NCBI GenBank assembly: GCA_049423065.1
Contig: JBMSQB010000001.1
Coordinates: forward strand, 62,001-126,000
DNA from: SYIM01 sp041182885
Lineage (GTDB): Bacteria > Pseudomonadota > Gammaproteobacteria > Burkholderiales > Burkholderiaceae_E
Direction: 5' to 3'
DNA length: 64,000 nucleotides
A program made the position numbers and the translations under genes. The notes under the pieces are model-generated. The model had not been told where the DNA came from, made no database searches, and worked only from the letters and a program-made list of their open reading frames with translations. Shown here one piece after another: positions 1 to 8,710 of the stretch; positions within the stretch are counted from its first letter, which is position 1; each line of letters opens with the position of its first letter.

Positions 1-1014
1 GATCTCGCCTTCGAATCGGTAGTTGAGTTGCCACGGGAACTGGGCGCGCAACTGTACCGAGGCCCGGTGGTCGGGGGGATAGTGATTGACACCGCCCCCC
101 CAGGTGATATCGCTGACCTGCGAAGCGCGTGCGAGGTCGAGCGCAGCACGAGCGGCCTCCACCCTGGTGCGTGCCGCGCTGACGTCGGCCCGCTGGTCAA
201 CCAGCCTATCGATGGCCGGCCTGGTGGGCGGCAGCGTCTCCGGGCCGGCTGGCGCGTAGCGGTTCGCGGGCCCAGATGGCGATGCGGAGAATGCGGGCCA
301 GCCCTCTGCCGCCTCGATCTGATCATTGACAAGGGCAGCTGCCTGGGCGAGCGATACGGCTGCGAGGCGGCGAGCGGCTCGGAGCGTGGCATCGTCCTGT
401 CTGGCACGCTCGGTCTCGATCAGGACGCGAGCGGTCTCCTGTTCTGAGATATCGCCCTTCTGAAGACGCAAGCGGGCGCTATCGGCCATCTGCTCGGCGC
501 TTCGCAGCATTTGGGCCGAATCGGCCTCCCGGTCCTGGGCGGCGAGAAGGTCCCAGAACGCACCCGCAATGGTGATCTGGCGGATGAGGAGGACATCGGT
601 TCGATCGAGACGCGCCGCCAGAAGGCCGAGTTCCGCGCTACGGGTGCGGTGCATTCGCTTGTCGCCGCGTTCCCACACCCAATCCACCCCGATCCCTTTA
701 TCCAGGCGTTTGCCGCCCGCCAAAGATCCGGGACCCATACCGTTCTGAAGGTCGATGGAGGCGAGCGAGGCGGAGACGGTGGGTAGCGGGGCCCTGTCGG
801 CAGCGACAACACCGCCCGATGCCGCATCGACATCGGCCCCTGCGATCAGGACCTCAGGATGACGCTCGGCCCGCAGCAGCACTGAATCGAGCGACAGCCG
901 TTCAGGCGCTGATTGGGCGCCGCTCCCGGTTGCAACGCAGGCGACGAGCAGCCCTGCCGCGATCCGAAAGCGACTGGAACGAATCACTGGTTTTACTGGT
1001 TGTCGTATGCTCAC
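1..1014 (-). CDS. TolC/CzcC-family outer-membrane efflux protein, 5' part (runs off left edge)
   Basis: An open frame of exactly 338 codons runs without a stop from GTG at 1014 to base 1, so the C-terminus lies outside the window. No ATG start is available: the first internal Met falls well inside the mature protein. A second GTG ten codons on would give a cleaner signal peptide (basic RSSRFR, hydrophobic AAGLLVACVA, then SGAQSAP). The mature part is helix-rich, Ala/Arg-rich and has the heptad look of the TolC periplasmic tunnel (ITIAGAFWDLLAAQDREADS, RVEAARAALDLARASQ). Family knowledge: such proteins form the outer-membrane channel of tripartite RND or ABC efflux pumps. The divergent two-component pair next door is typical of CzcC/CusC-type metal efflux loci. 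That substrate assignment is inference; the inner-membrane partners would be further left. Confidence 0.8.
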   Translation of the reverse strand, partial: MSIRQPVKPVIRSSRFRIAAGLLVACVATGSGAQSAPERLSLDSVLLRAERHPEVLIAGADVDAASGGVVAADRAPLPTVSASLASIDLQNGMGPGSLAGGKRLDKGIGVDWVWERGDKRMHRTRSAELGLLAARLDRTDVLLIRQITIAGAFWDLLAAQDREADSAQMLRSAEQMADSARLRLQKGDISEQETARVLIETERARQDDATLRAARRLAAVSLAQAAALVNDQIEAAEGWPAFSASPSGPANRYAPAGPETLPPTRPAIDRLVDQRADVSAARTRVEAARAALDLARASQVSDITWGGGVNHYPPDHRASVQLRAQFPWQLNYRFEGEI

Positions 1015-1085
1015 CCTGTCGTTATCGCACGCAGCAACTGACCCGAACCTGACTTGCGCGACGGTTTTCCGAGCACGCAGCCCTC

Positions 1086-1781
1086 ATGCGAATTCTGCTG
1101 ATCGAAGATGACACGGTGCTGCGTCAGGTGCTTACGCGCAGTCTTTCTGCGGCCGGGAACCACGTTGACCCGTGCGACAACCTGGCCGACGCGGCAACGT
1201 TGTGGTCGCTGCAGCCCTTCGACGCCGTGCTGCTCGATCTGAATTTGCCTGCATCGCGCCAGCCCGGCGCGCCGTCCTCCAATGGGCTCGATTTGCTGCG
1301 CGCTGCGCGTGCGCGCGGTGACCGCACGCCGGTGCTCATCCTTACTGCGCGTAACCGCACCGATGAGCGGATTGACGGTCTCAACAGCGGCGCCGACGAC
1401 TACCTGGGCAAGCCGTTCGAACTCGATGAGGTGGAGGCCCGGCTGAGAGCGCTGGTACGCCGCTCCCGGAGCTGGCTTGACGACGTGCAGACCATCGGTG
1501 CGCTCACGCTGGAGCGGCAGAAGCGGCGGTTCCTGGTTGGAGGCGAAGAATTGTCCCTGCCGTCCCGGGAATTTCAGGTGCTTTGGGAATTGATGAGCCC
1601 TGTCGGGCGGGTGGTGAGCAAGACCGATCTCGCCGACAAACTTTCCGATCTCGATGATCTGCTCGCGCCGAACGCGCTGGAAGCCTTCATTTCCCGGTTG
1701 CGAAAAAAGCTGGCCGGTAGCGGCGTTGGAATCCGTACCCTGCGGGGCCTGGGCTATTCGCTGGTTCTGGAGGGCGAATGA
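1086..1781 (+). CDS. OmpR/PhoB-family response regulator
   Basis: 231 residues: an N-terminal receiver domain (about 1-125) and a C-terminal winged helix (about 135-230). The acidic pocket is IEDD near residues 6-9, the phospho-acceptor is Asp51 in VLLDLNLP, and the conserved Lys is K109 in DDYLGKPF. The C-terminus ends in the usual TLRGLGYSL strand-turn of OmpR-type DNA-binding domains. After Asp51 there is a small insertion (ASRQPGAPSSNG) compared with most family members. The stop codon overlaps the start of the kinase gene (ATGA), so the two are translationally coupled. It is divergent from the TolC-like gene and probably controls that efflux operon, by analogy with CzcR/CopR; the signal is unknown. 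Confidence 0.93.
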   Translation: MRILLIEDDTVLRQVLTRSLSAAGNHVDPCDNLADAATLWSLQPFDAVLLDLNLPASRQPGAPSSNGLDLLRAARARGDRTPVLILTARNRTDERIDGLNSGADDYLGKPFELDEVEARLRALVRRSRSWLDDVQTIGALTLERQKRRFLVGGEELSLPSREFQVLWELMSPVGRVVSKTDLADKLSDLDDLLAPNALEAFISRLRKKLAGSGVGIRTLRGLGYSLVLEGE

Positions 1782-3196
1782 GCGCCGCCCGCAGGCTGCC
1801 CACGCTGGGCCGACGGCTGGTTCTTCATATGATCACCGCGCTGGTCCTGGGCTGGCTCATCGCAAGCTTTGGAATCGTATGGGTGGCGGCCCATTTCATG
1901 CAGCGGGCGTATGACCGGGGGCTGGTGGAAGACGCGCTGCTGGTGGCTGAGCGCGTGCTGGCAGACCCTTCATCCGCGAGCGGTCTGTCGCTCAAACTCA
2001 CGCCGGCCGAACTGAGTTCGGTGTTGTTCGACACGACCGAATCAATCTATTTTCTGGTGCGTTCGGCAGGCGGACAATTCGTTGCAGGGCACCCGGGCCT
2101 GGCCGCACTGCCGGACGCCGAGAAACCCTTGCCGTATTTCATGGAACGCAGCTTCGATGGGGCTCCGGTGCGCCTTGCCACCATCCTCAAACAGGGTCCG
2201 CTGCCCTTCTATGTGACGGTCGGGCAGACCACGGCTGGTCGTGACGCCATGCTGCTGCAGCTGGTGGCTGCAACCCTCTTGCCGCTTGGGGTGGTTCTGG
2301 TGGTGCTGGTTTTCGGGATTCAGCGGCTGGTGGGGGCAGACCTTGCGCCGCTCGTTCGTCTGGAGCGCGATCTCCTGCAACGTGATGCACGCGACCTCGC
2401 GCCAGTTCATGTCGAGTCCAAGGTGCGCGACTTTGTGCGCTTGGGCGAAAGCTTCAATTCGCTCCTTGCGACCATCCGCCGCGCCGTGGTGGCGCAGCGC
2501 GAGTTTGCCGGCAACATCGCGCATGAGTTGCGCACTCCGCTTTCAGGCATTCGCGCGCTCGCTGAATTCGGCCTTCGCGACGGTGGCAAGCCGGTCATGA
2601 AAGAGCAGCTCGAAGAAATCATCCGCACGCAGGACAAGGCGAGCCGGCTGGTTGATCAATTGCTCGCGCTGGCCTTTGCCGAGGAGGTCTCGGGAACGCT
2701 CAAGCGTGAGCCAGTGAGACTGGATACCGTCGTGCGCGAGGCCTTGCTGCGATTCATTGCGCGCACCGATGCTCAGGGGATCGACCTTGGCGCGAGCGGA
2801 CTCGATGCGCCCGTCGAGGTGCTCGGTAATGCGGCGCTCCTCGAGGGCGTGGTCAACAATCTGCTCGATAACGCCTGTCGACATGCGTTTGGTTCGTCTC
2901 CCGTTGGGCAGCCGCAGTTGACGGTGAGCGTTGAAGCGAAGGAGGGCAGTGCTGGCGCGGCATCCAGGGTCAAGCTGTCGGTGATTGACAACGGCATCGG
3001 GTTGCCCGAAGCGCGGCGTGCCGACATGATGCAACGTTGGCGCCGAACCTCGCGCGAGCCCTTGCTGCGCGAGGGCGCGGGTCTGGGCCTTGCCATCGTG
3101 AGCGAATATGCGCGACTTCTGGGCGCGCGACTGTCGCTTCACGCCGGGCCAGATGGCACCGGTCTGTCGGTAAGCATTGAACTCGACCGCGCCTGA
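1778..3196 (+). CDS. Membrane sensor histidine kinase, partner of the upstream regulator
   Basis: 472 residues. The first transmembrane helix is at about 15-40 (HMITALVLGWLIASFGIVWV), followed by a periplasmic sensor region of roughly 130 residues, then a second helix at about 160-185 (LLPLGVVLVVLVFG) and a HAMP-like linker. The H-box is NIAHELRTPLSG with the phospho-accepting His249. The N-box is VVNNLLDNACRHAF, and the G-boxes are DNGIGLP and GAGLGLAIVSEYA. This is a complete class I kinase. The start ATG overlaps the regulator stop. The small, non-cysteine-rich sensor region fits the CzcS/QseC-like group that senses divalent metals, phenolics or envelope signals, but the ligand cannot be read. 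It converges with the VWA gene at 3218, leaving 21 bases between stops. Confidence 0.93.
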   Translation: MSAARRLPTLGRRLVLHMITALVLGWLIASFGIVWVAAHFMQRAYDRGLVEDALLVAERVLADPSSASGLSLKLTPAELSSVLFDTTESIYFLVRSAGGQFVAGHPGLAALPDAEKPLPYFMERSFDGAPVRLATILKQGPLPFYVTVGQTTAGRDAMLLQLVAATLLPLGVVLVVLVFGIQRLVGADLAPLVRLERDLLQRDARDLAPVHVESKVRDFVRLGESFNSLLATIRRAVVAQREFAGNIAHELRTPLSGIRALAEFGLRDGGKPVMKEQLEEIIRTQDKASRLVDQLLALAFAEEVSGTLKREPVRLDTVVREALLRFIARTDAQGIDLGASGLDAPVEVLGNAALLEGVVNNLLDNACRHAFGSSPVGQPQLTVSVEAKEGSAGAASRVKLSVIDNGIGLPEARRADMMQRWRRTSREPLLREGAGLGLAIVSEYARLLGARLSLHAGPDGTGLSVSIELDRA

Positions 3197-3217
3197 GGGC
3201 GCATGCGGGGCGGGGGA

Positions 3218-4360
3218 TCAGGCAATTCTGCCGGTGCGCGCGAGCGATACTGCCGCCGCCACGATCACCAGCACACATCCAGCGAGCGCAAAAACCGCGG
3301 TGACCTCTGTAAGCTGGCGCCGCTCGAGCGTCAGGCGCGAGCTGAGCTCTTTGTAGATTCGGCGCAGGTCGAGGGCGTCGTTCGCACGGAAATAGTCGCC
3401 CAGTGTGATGTCGGCGATCTTCTTCAGCGCCTCCTCATCGAGCCGCACCCGCATCGACATGCCTTGAGCGTTGAGTGTGATGCCTTCTGGCGTACCCACC
3501 CCCACGGTGAAGATGCGAACGCCATGCTGGGCGGCGAGTTCGGCCATCTTGAGCGTCTCGGGCCCGGTGTTGCCCTGGCCGTCAGTGAGCAGGACGATTG
3601 CCGCACTGCGGTTGGATCCAGGTTCCGCCGGTGGGCTGGTTTTGGGCGGCTCCTGGCTGCCTGAGCGGGCGCCCGACGCTGTGGCGCCTGCCGCGCCGGC
3701 GCTGTCGCGTCCCGGCGCTCCGCGCAGCGGCGTGCCGCCAGCACCCGGGCGAGGTCCGTCGCCCGAGGCCTCGTTGAGAATTTTCTGTACGTCGATGCCT
3801 GCGCCCGGCAACAACTCTGCAAGGCTCACGAGAATGCCGCTGCCGATGGCCGAGCCGCGCTGAAGCTGCAGTGAGTCGATCGCCTGGTAGAGGTCGTCCC
3901 GTTCGGTTGTGGGAGACTGGACGACCGCCGCGGTGCCGGAGATGGCGACCACACCAACCCGCAGCCGCGATGGCATGCCATCAATGAAACTGCGGGCAGC
4001 CGCCTGAGCGGCTTCGATACGACTGGGTTTGACGTCGGCGGCACGCATGCTGCCCGATGTGTCGATCGCCAGGATGACCGACTCGACCGCCGTGGGCATG
4101 AGCAGCATGGCCCGGGGGCGAGCCACGGCGATGAGGAGCAGCGCGAGCCCGGCCAGCGCGATCAATCCCGGACCGTAGCGCCCCAGGAAACCCCAGAGGC
4201 CCGAGTGCGTGAGCGCCTGCGGGACCATGCCCGGGTAGCGGGAATGCGCGCGCGAACGGGTGAAACGAAGCAGCAGCATGGCAAGCGCAGCCAGCGGCAC
4301 GATCGCGAGCAGCCAGAGAAGTATCGGCCACAGGAAGCTGAGGGTCCGCAGGTCAATCAT
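3218..4360 (-). CDS. BatA-like von Willebrand factor A (VWA) membrane protein
   Basis: 380 residues. Two N-terminal membrane helices (FLWPILLWLLAIVPLAALAM near 9-30 and LIALAGLALLLIAVARP near 65-82) precede a VWA domain with an intact MIDAS, AIDTSGSM, and the later VLLTDGQGNTGP strand-loop. A Pro/Gly/Ser-rich insertion of about 60 residues (around 200-260) interrupts the domain. A C-terminal membrane helix follows (VFALAGCVLVIVAAAVSLA). Family knowledge: BatA/VWA proteins sit beside MoxR ATPases and DUF58 proteins in loci linked to envelope stress tolerance or metal insertion into substrates. It is the last gene of the protease-moxR-DUF58-VWA unit, 14 bases after the DUF58 stop. A paralogue with the same architecture lies at 7558. 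Confidence 0.88.
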   Translation of the reverse strand: MIDLRTLSFLWPILLWLLAIVPLAALAMLLLRFTRSRAHSRYPGMVPQALTHSGLWGFLGRYGPGLIALAGLALLLIAVARPRAMLLMPTAVESVILAIDTSGSMRAADVKPSRIEAAQAAARSFIDGMPSRLRVGVVAISGTAAVVQSPTTERDDLYQAIDSLQLQRGSAIGSGILVSLAELLPGAGIDVQKILNEASGDGPRPGAGGTPLRGAPGRDSAGAAGATASGARSGSQEPPKTSPPAEPGSNRSAAIVLLTDGQGNTGPETLKMAELAAQHGVRIFTVGVGTPEGITLNAQGMSMRVRLDEEALKKIADITLGDYFRANDALDLRRIYKELSSRLTLERRQLTEVTAVFALAGCVLVIVAAAVSLARTGRIA

Positions 4361-4374
4361 GGCATGCGGTCCCG

Positions 4375-5409
4375 TCAGACCGAACGCGATGCGGCGGCCG
4401 CACCAAACGCGCCAGCTGACAGCTGCGAGCGGCGCTTTCGCAGTTGCAGGAATCGAAGCAGCGATTCATCGAGCGGCTCATTGGTGGCGAGTTCCAGGCA
4501 ATCCACGCCGCTGCGGGCCAGTGCCTCGCGGAGCTGCGTTTCACGCGTGCCCGCAGCCTGGGCGAAGCGCTCGCGGAAGCGGCGGTCGCTGCTGTCCACC
4601 CACAGCAACTCGCCGGTCTCTGCGTCCCGCAGGGCGATCATCCCAAGGTCGGGCAGCTCGACTTCAAGCGGATCGAAGAGCCGCACCGCCACCACATCGT
4701 GGCGTCGGGCGAGTTGAGACAGCGCCTGATCCCAGCCGGGCAGGCTGATGAAATCGGACACGACAAACACCACCGACCGACGCTTGATTGCCGCCAGCGC
4801 ATCGGAGAGCACCGCGCCCAGTTCGGTGGCATCGTGCGGCGTGCCGCCGGTTTGCGCAGCATCGATCCTTTGCATCAGATGGAGTACATGCCGACGCCCC
4901 GACCGCGCTTGCACGAAAGTGTTGTCGTGATGACTGCCCGCGTGGATCAGCGCACCGATCCGGTTGCCGCGGCGTGTGAGCAGCCGGGCCACCACGGCAC
5001 TGAATTCGAGGGCAAGCGTGCGCTTGGAAATCTGCCCGGACCCGAAGTCGGCCGAGCCTGAAAGATCAAGCAGCAGCCACGCTGCCACCTCGCGGTCTTC
5101 CTGATGCTCGCGCACATGGGGAACCTGCAGCCGCGCCGTGACGTTCCAGTCGATGTGGCGCACATCGTCGTGCGGCATGTATTCGCGCAGATCGGCCAGG
5201 TCAAAGCCGCTGCCCCGGAAGAGCGTGCGGTAATCGCCCTGCAGAATGCCGTCTAGCCGGCGAACGACCGTCCACTCCAGCTTCTTCAGCAGCCGCTCTG
5301 GGTCGGTTCTGACCGTTTGCAGCGACGGGCCACCCGCAGTCGCCAGGGCCCCCGGCGCGCCCGGTTCAGAGCCAGGGTCGGGCGCGCGCTTTCGGAACCA
5401 GCCAAACAT
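4375..5409 (-). CDS. DUF58-domain protein of the MoxR/VWA cluster
   Basis: 344 residues from ATG at 5409 (MFGWFRKRAP). An upstream in-frame ATG at 5463 would add 18 residues and overlap the moxR stop by 26 bases; I prefer the shorter form because homologues usually begin shortly before the RRLDG segment, but neither start has a strong ribosome site. The DUF58 hallmark is present: GDYRTLFRGSGFDLADLREY, then DDVRHIDWNVTARL and REHQEDRE. A degenerate VWA-like fold follows (LLLDLSGSADFGS and VVFVVSDFISLPG). Family knowledge: DUF58 proteins are nearly always encoded with MoxR and VWA proteins and are thought to act as their adaptor. No membrane helix is evident, so it is probably cytoplasmic or peripheral. 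Confidence 0.88.
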   Translation of the reverse strand: MFGWFRKRAPDPGSEPGAPGALATAGGPSLQTVRTDPERLLKKLEWTVVRRLDGILQGDYRTLFRGSGFDLADLREYMPHDDVRHIDWNVTARLQVPHVREHQEDREVAAWLLLDLSGSADFGSGQISKRTLALEFSAVVARLLTRRGNRIGALIHAGSHHDNTFVQARSGRRHVLHLMQRIDAAQTGGTPHDATELGAVLSDALAAIKRRSVVFVVSDFISLPGWDQALSQLARRHDVVAVRLFDPLEVELPDLGMIALRDAETGELLWVDSSDRRFRERFAQAAGTRETQLREALARSGVDCLELATNEPLDESLLRFLQLRKRRSQLSAGAFGAAAASRSV

Positions 5410-5437
5410 GGGAGGGCGCTTTCCGAAGCCGGCCGGA

Positions 5438-6487
5438 TCAGGCCGACTCTCCCAACCTGACATGGGTGGAGAGCGGCGTGTCGGGTGCGGGAATGGCTCT
5501 CAGCAGCTTGCCGATCAGTTGATCGGGGGAGAGGTTCTCGGAGAGCGCCTCGTAGCTCAGCACCAGGCGGTGACGAAGCACATCGGCCACCAGGTCGATC
5601 ACATCGGCAGGCAGCACGTAGCTGCGTCCCCTCAGCAGGGCGAGGGCGCGGGCGCCTTCAATCATGCTGATCGTGGCACGTGGGCTGGCTCCGAAGCCGA
5701 TGTAGCGCGCGAGTTCCGGCAGACCACAAGCTGCAGGGTTGCGGGTGGCTGCGACGATTCTCACTGCAAACTGCACCAGCGCCGGATCGACGTAGACGCG
5801 CCGGCATTCGGCCTGCAGCGTGGCGAGTTCCTCGGTGGTGGCCACTGGCGACACCTCAATCGCCGGACCGGTGACGCGCTCAACGATGACGAACTCTTCC
5901 TCCTCGGAGGGGTAACCGACCAGCACTTTCATCATGAAGCGGTCGACCTGGGCCTCGGGCAGCGGGTAGGTGCCCTCGGTTTCGATCGGGTTCTGTGTGG
6001 CCATCACAAGGAAAGGGTTCGGCAACCGATGGGTTTCGCCGGCGATGGTGACCTGGCGTTCCTGCATCACTTCGAGGAGCGCACTCTGCACCTTCGCTGG
6101 CGCGCGATTGATTTCGTCGGCAAGCAGCAGGTTGGTGAAGACCGGTCCCAGTGCGGTGGAGAACTCGCTGGTTTTCTGGTTGAAGACGCGTGTTCCGACC
6201 AGATCGGCGGGCAGCAGATCCGGCGTGAACTGGATGCGCTTGAAGCTGCCGCGCAGTGTTCGCGCGAGCGTGTTCACGGTGAGCGTTTTGGCGAGGCCGG
6301 GCACCCCCTCGACCAGCAGATGACCTCGGGCCAGCATGGCCACCAGCACCCGCTCCAGGAAGGCATCCTGTCCCACGACAACGCGTTTGACCTCATAGAG
6401 CACCTGCTCCATTCGGGCGGCGACTTCATTTCGCAGCGGGGCGGTGCCCGGCCGGTTCCAGGCAGGGTTCGATTCCTGGGCTTGCAT
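5438..6487 (-). CDS. MoxR-family AAA+ ATPase
   Basis: 349 residues. Walker A is VEGVPGLAKT, Walker B is LLLADEINRAPAKVQSALLE, sensor 1 is in FLVMATQNP, and the arginine-rich lid continues to the C-terminus. The NPIETEGTYPLPEAQ segment after sensor 1 is typical of the MoxR Proper/APE2220 groups. Family knowledge: MoxR ATPases work as chaperones with VWA partners to mature or activate enzyme complexes; here the partners would be the DUF58 and VWA proteins encoded just downstream. It starts 20 bases after the stop of the S1C protease gene, so all four genes are probably one transcript. Confidence 0.93.
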   Translation of the reverse strand: MQAQESNPAWNRPGTAPLRNEVAARMEQVLYEVKRVVVGQDAFLERVLVAMLARGHLLVEGVPGLAKTLTVNTLARTLRGSFKRIQFTPDLLPADLVGTRVFNQKTSEFSTALGPVFTNLLLADEINRAPAKVQSALLEVMQERQVTIAGETHRLPNPFLVMATQNPIETEGTYPLPEAQVDRFMMKVLVGYPSEEEEFVIVERVTGPAIEVSPVATTEELATLQAECRRVYVDPALVQFAVRIVAATRNPAACGLPELARYIGFGASPRATISMIEGARALALLRGRSYVLPADVIDLVADVLRHRLVLSYEALSENLSPDQLIGKLLRAIPAPDTPLSTHVRLGESA

Positions 6488-6507
6488 GGGACAGACTTCC
6501 TGTAAGT

Positions 6508-7506
6508 TCAGAACGGGGGAATGCCGATCGCGGTGCCGGCACTTTCGATGGTGACAGCAAAGCCGATGCCTACGAATGTTCGCGCAGAGGTGGGGTTGAG
6601 AATGGCGGTGACGATACCCACCACTTCGCCCGACATGGTGACGAGCGGACCACCCGAGTTGCCGGGGTTCGCCGCCGCGTCGAACTGAATGAGGCCTTTC
6701 AACGGACGCTCGCCTTCCTCGGATTTGAATTCGCGATTGAGGCCCGACACCACACCGGCGCTGACTGATGGTCCAATGCCAAACGGAAAGCCAACGGCCA
6801 CCACCTCGTCGCCTGGCGCCAGGCGGTTGCTCGCGCCCAGCGTGGCGGGTGGCAGGTCATCGGGGATTTCCTTGGGCTTGAGCACGGCGAGATCATTGTC
6901 GGGCTGGGCGCCCGCCAGCGTGGCAGTGGTTTCGCTGCCATCAAAAAACGTGACGCGAAGTTCCTCGGCGCCCGCCACCACATGCAGATTGGTGAGCAGC
7001 GTGCCGTCTTCCATGATCACCACGCCGGTGCCCGTGCCCCGCTCCTTCAGCCCGGCCTCGGGCTCGCTGGGGTCGATCGCGTAGCCGCGAATTCTCACAA
7101 CCGATTGCCGGACGGCTTCGGCTGCGCGCGCGGCGCGCGAGGGCAGATCGCGGGTTTCAAGGGTGTGGAGCACCGCTGCGTCGATGTCTTCCTGGGTGAG
7201 CTGGGTTTGGGGTGGGGCCAGCGCATCGCGGATCAGAACAATGGCGAGAGCCAGTACGATGCCGGCAAAAAATGCCGAGACCTGACCATATTTCGCCAGG
7301 CGCGAGCGCAGGCGAGCGCGCCAGCCCTGCGCACTTGGGCCTTCCGGACGGCTGCCGGGGCTGACGCGATCGCCGGGGTTGGGCGGGCTGCTGGGCAAGG
7401 GCGCGCGACTGACCGCCGGCTCTGATCGGCGCATGGCGCCGCTACTTCCCGGGGAGCGGTCTTCGCTGGGACGTGACCGGCTGCTGTAGAGCGAACCGCG
7501 GCGCAT
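6508..7506 (-). CDS. Membrane-anchored S1C (HtrA-like) serine protease lacking a PDZ domain
   Basis: 332 residues. A basic, Ser/Pro-rich cytoplasmic N-terminus of about 75 residues is followed by one membrane helix (VSAFFAGIVLALAIVLIRDAL), giving a likely periplasmic protease domain. The triad is visible: His in TLLTNLHVVAGA, Asp in PDNDLAVLK, Ser in AANPGNSGGPLVT. The chain ends soon after the last beta strand (RTFVGIGFAVTIES), so there is no PDZ domain, unlike DegP/DegS. It leads the moxR-DUF58-VWA unit and is divergent from a second VWA gene. This suggests a protease that acts with the MoxR module on envelope proteins; that functional link is inference. Confidence 0.88.
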   Translation of the reverse strand: MRRGSLYSSRSRPSEDRSPGSSGAMRRSEPAVSRAPLPSSPPNPGDRVSPGSRPEGPSAQGWRARLRSRLAKYGQVSAFFAGIVLALAIVLIRDALAPPQTQLTQEDIDAAVLHTLETRDLPSRAARAAEAVRQSVVRIRGYAIDPSEPEAGLKERGTGTGVVIMEDGTLLTNLHVVAGAEELRVTFFDGSETTATLAGAQPDNDLAVLKPKEIPDDLPPATLGASNRLAPGDEVVAVGFPFGIGPSVSAGVVSGLNREFKSEEGERPLKGLIQFDAAANPGNSGGPLVTMSGEVVGIVTAILNPTSARTFVGIGFAVTIESAGTAIGIPPF

Positions 7507-7557
7507 GGCTGGAAGCTGACCCTGGATGGCTGTCGGTGGTAGAGTGGGACATTAGCA

Positions 7558-8649
7558 TTGAATCCAAAAGCCGTGCGATTCATCTGGCCCGATTTTCTCT
7601 GGGGTCTGCTGGCGCTGCCGCTCCTGGTGGCGCTCTATGTATGGCTCCTTCGCCGCCGACGGCGAAACGCTGTGCGCTACGCGAGCCTGACCCTGGTCCG
7701 ACAGGCGATTGGGCCGGGTCAGCGCTGGCGTCGTCACGTGCCGCCCGCGCTGCTCCTGGTCAGTATCGCGGCAGGTTTGGTCGCGGCCGCGCGTCCGGCA
7801 GCCAATGTGGTGTTGCCCGCCGATTACATGACGATCGTGCTGGCGATCGATGTGTCGCGCAGCATGCTCGCCAACGACGTTGAACCCAACCGCATCCATG
7901 CAGCCCAGGTGGCGGCGCGCGAATTCATCCGTGAGCTCCCCGACGGTATCCGGGTGGGGATTGTCACCTTCGCTGGGTCGGCCCAGGTCGTGCAGGGTGT
8001 CACTGACAGGAAGGAAGACCTGCTTGCGGCCATCGACCGGTTCCAGCTGCAGCGCGCCACCGCTACCGGTAGCGGCCTGCTGGTGGCACTTGCCACACTC
8101 ATGCCCGAAGCCGGGATCGATCTGGAGTCACTGCTTTATGGCCAGGGATTCGGCCGGGACGGCGGCCGCGCCAAGGGGGCGATTGAAAGCCGCGCCACGC
8201 CACCCCCTCCGAAGGCGGCGCCCAAGGCGCCGGCTGCGGCGGTCGCTCCAGGCACGTATACCGGTGGGGCCATCGTGCTGCTGTCCGATGGCAGGCGAAC
8301 CAACGGCCCCGACCCGGTGATGGCTGCGCGCAAAGCGGCCGAGCTGGGAGTTCGTGTCTACACCGTCGGGTTTGGCACCCCGAACGGATCCATTCCCGGC
8401 TATGAGGGCTGGTCGTTTTACGTACGACTGGATGAAGAGGCGCTCAAAGCGGTTGCCAAGGTCACCGAGGCCGAATATTTCTATGCGGGGTCGGCGGTCG
8501 ATCTGCGCAAGGTCTATCAGCACCTCACTTCGCGCTTTGCGCTCGAACGCCGCGACACAGAAATCGGCGCGTTGTTCGCGGCCGCTTCTGCCTTGCTGGG
8601 GTTGCTCGCCTTCGGGTTGTCTGCGATCTGGTTCCGGCGCTCGGTCTGA
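7558..8649 (+). CDS. Second BatA-like VWA membrane protein, paralogue of the gene at 3218
   Basis: 363 residues if TTG at 7558 is used; GTG at 7573 (giving VRFIWPDFLWG) is equally possible and neither has a clear ribosome site. It has the same architecture as the VWA protein at 3218: N-terminal helices (LWGLLALPLLVALYVWLL and ALLLVSIAAGLVAAARPA), a VWA domain with MIDAS AIDVSRSM, an Ala/Pro-rich insertion near residues 200-235, the strand VLLSDGRRTNGP, and a C-terminal helix (ALFAAASALLGLLAFGLSAIW). It is divergent from the S1C protease gene with about 50 bases between starts, so the two probably share a regulatory region. A second VWA subunit in a MoxR locus is common (BatA/BatB); here it is split off on the opposite strand. 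Confidence 0.85.
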   Translation: MNPKAVRFIWPDFLWGLLALPLLVALYVWLLRRRRRNAVRYASLTLVRQAIGPGQRWRRHVPPALLLVSIAAGLVAAARPAANVVLPADYMTIVLAIDVSRSMLANDVEPNRIHAAQVAAREFIRELPDGIRVGIVTFAGSAQVVQGVTDRKEDLLAAIDRFQLQRATATGSGLLVALATLMPEAGIDLESLLYGQGFGRDGGRAKGAIESRATPPPPKAAPKAPAAAVAPGTYTGGAIVLLSDGRRTNGPDPVMAARKAAELGVRVYTVGFGTPNGSIPGYEGWSFYVRLDEEALKAVAKVTEAEYFYAGSAVDLRKVYQHLTSRFALERRDTEIGALFAAASALLGLLAFGLSAIWFRRSV

Positions 8650-8710
8650 AAGGTCTGGCCCGGTTTCGCGCGGCACCTCGCGCATGGCCCGGCAGGCGCC
8701 AGGCCACCCG

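Noticed and set aside
5246..6505. 419-codon plus-strand open frame opposite moxR/DUF58
   Set aside because: Antisense shadow of a GC-rich gene. The minus-strand products have clear Walker and DUF58 motifs and the plus-strand translation shows no recognisable domain.
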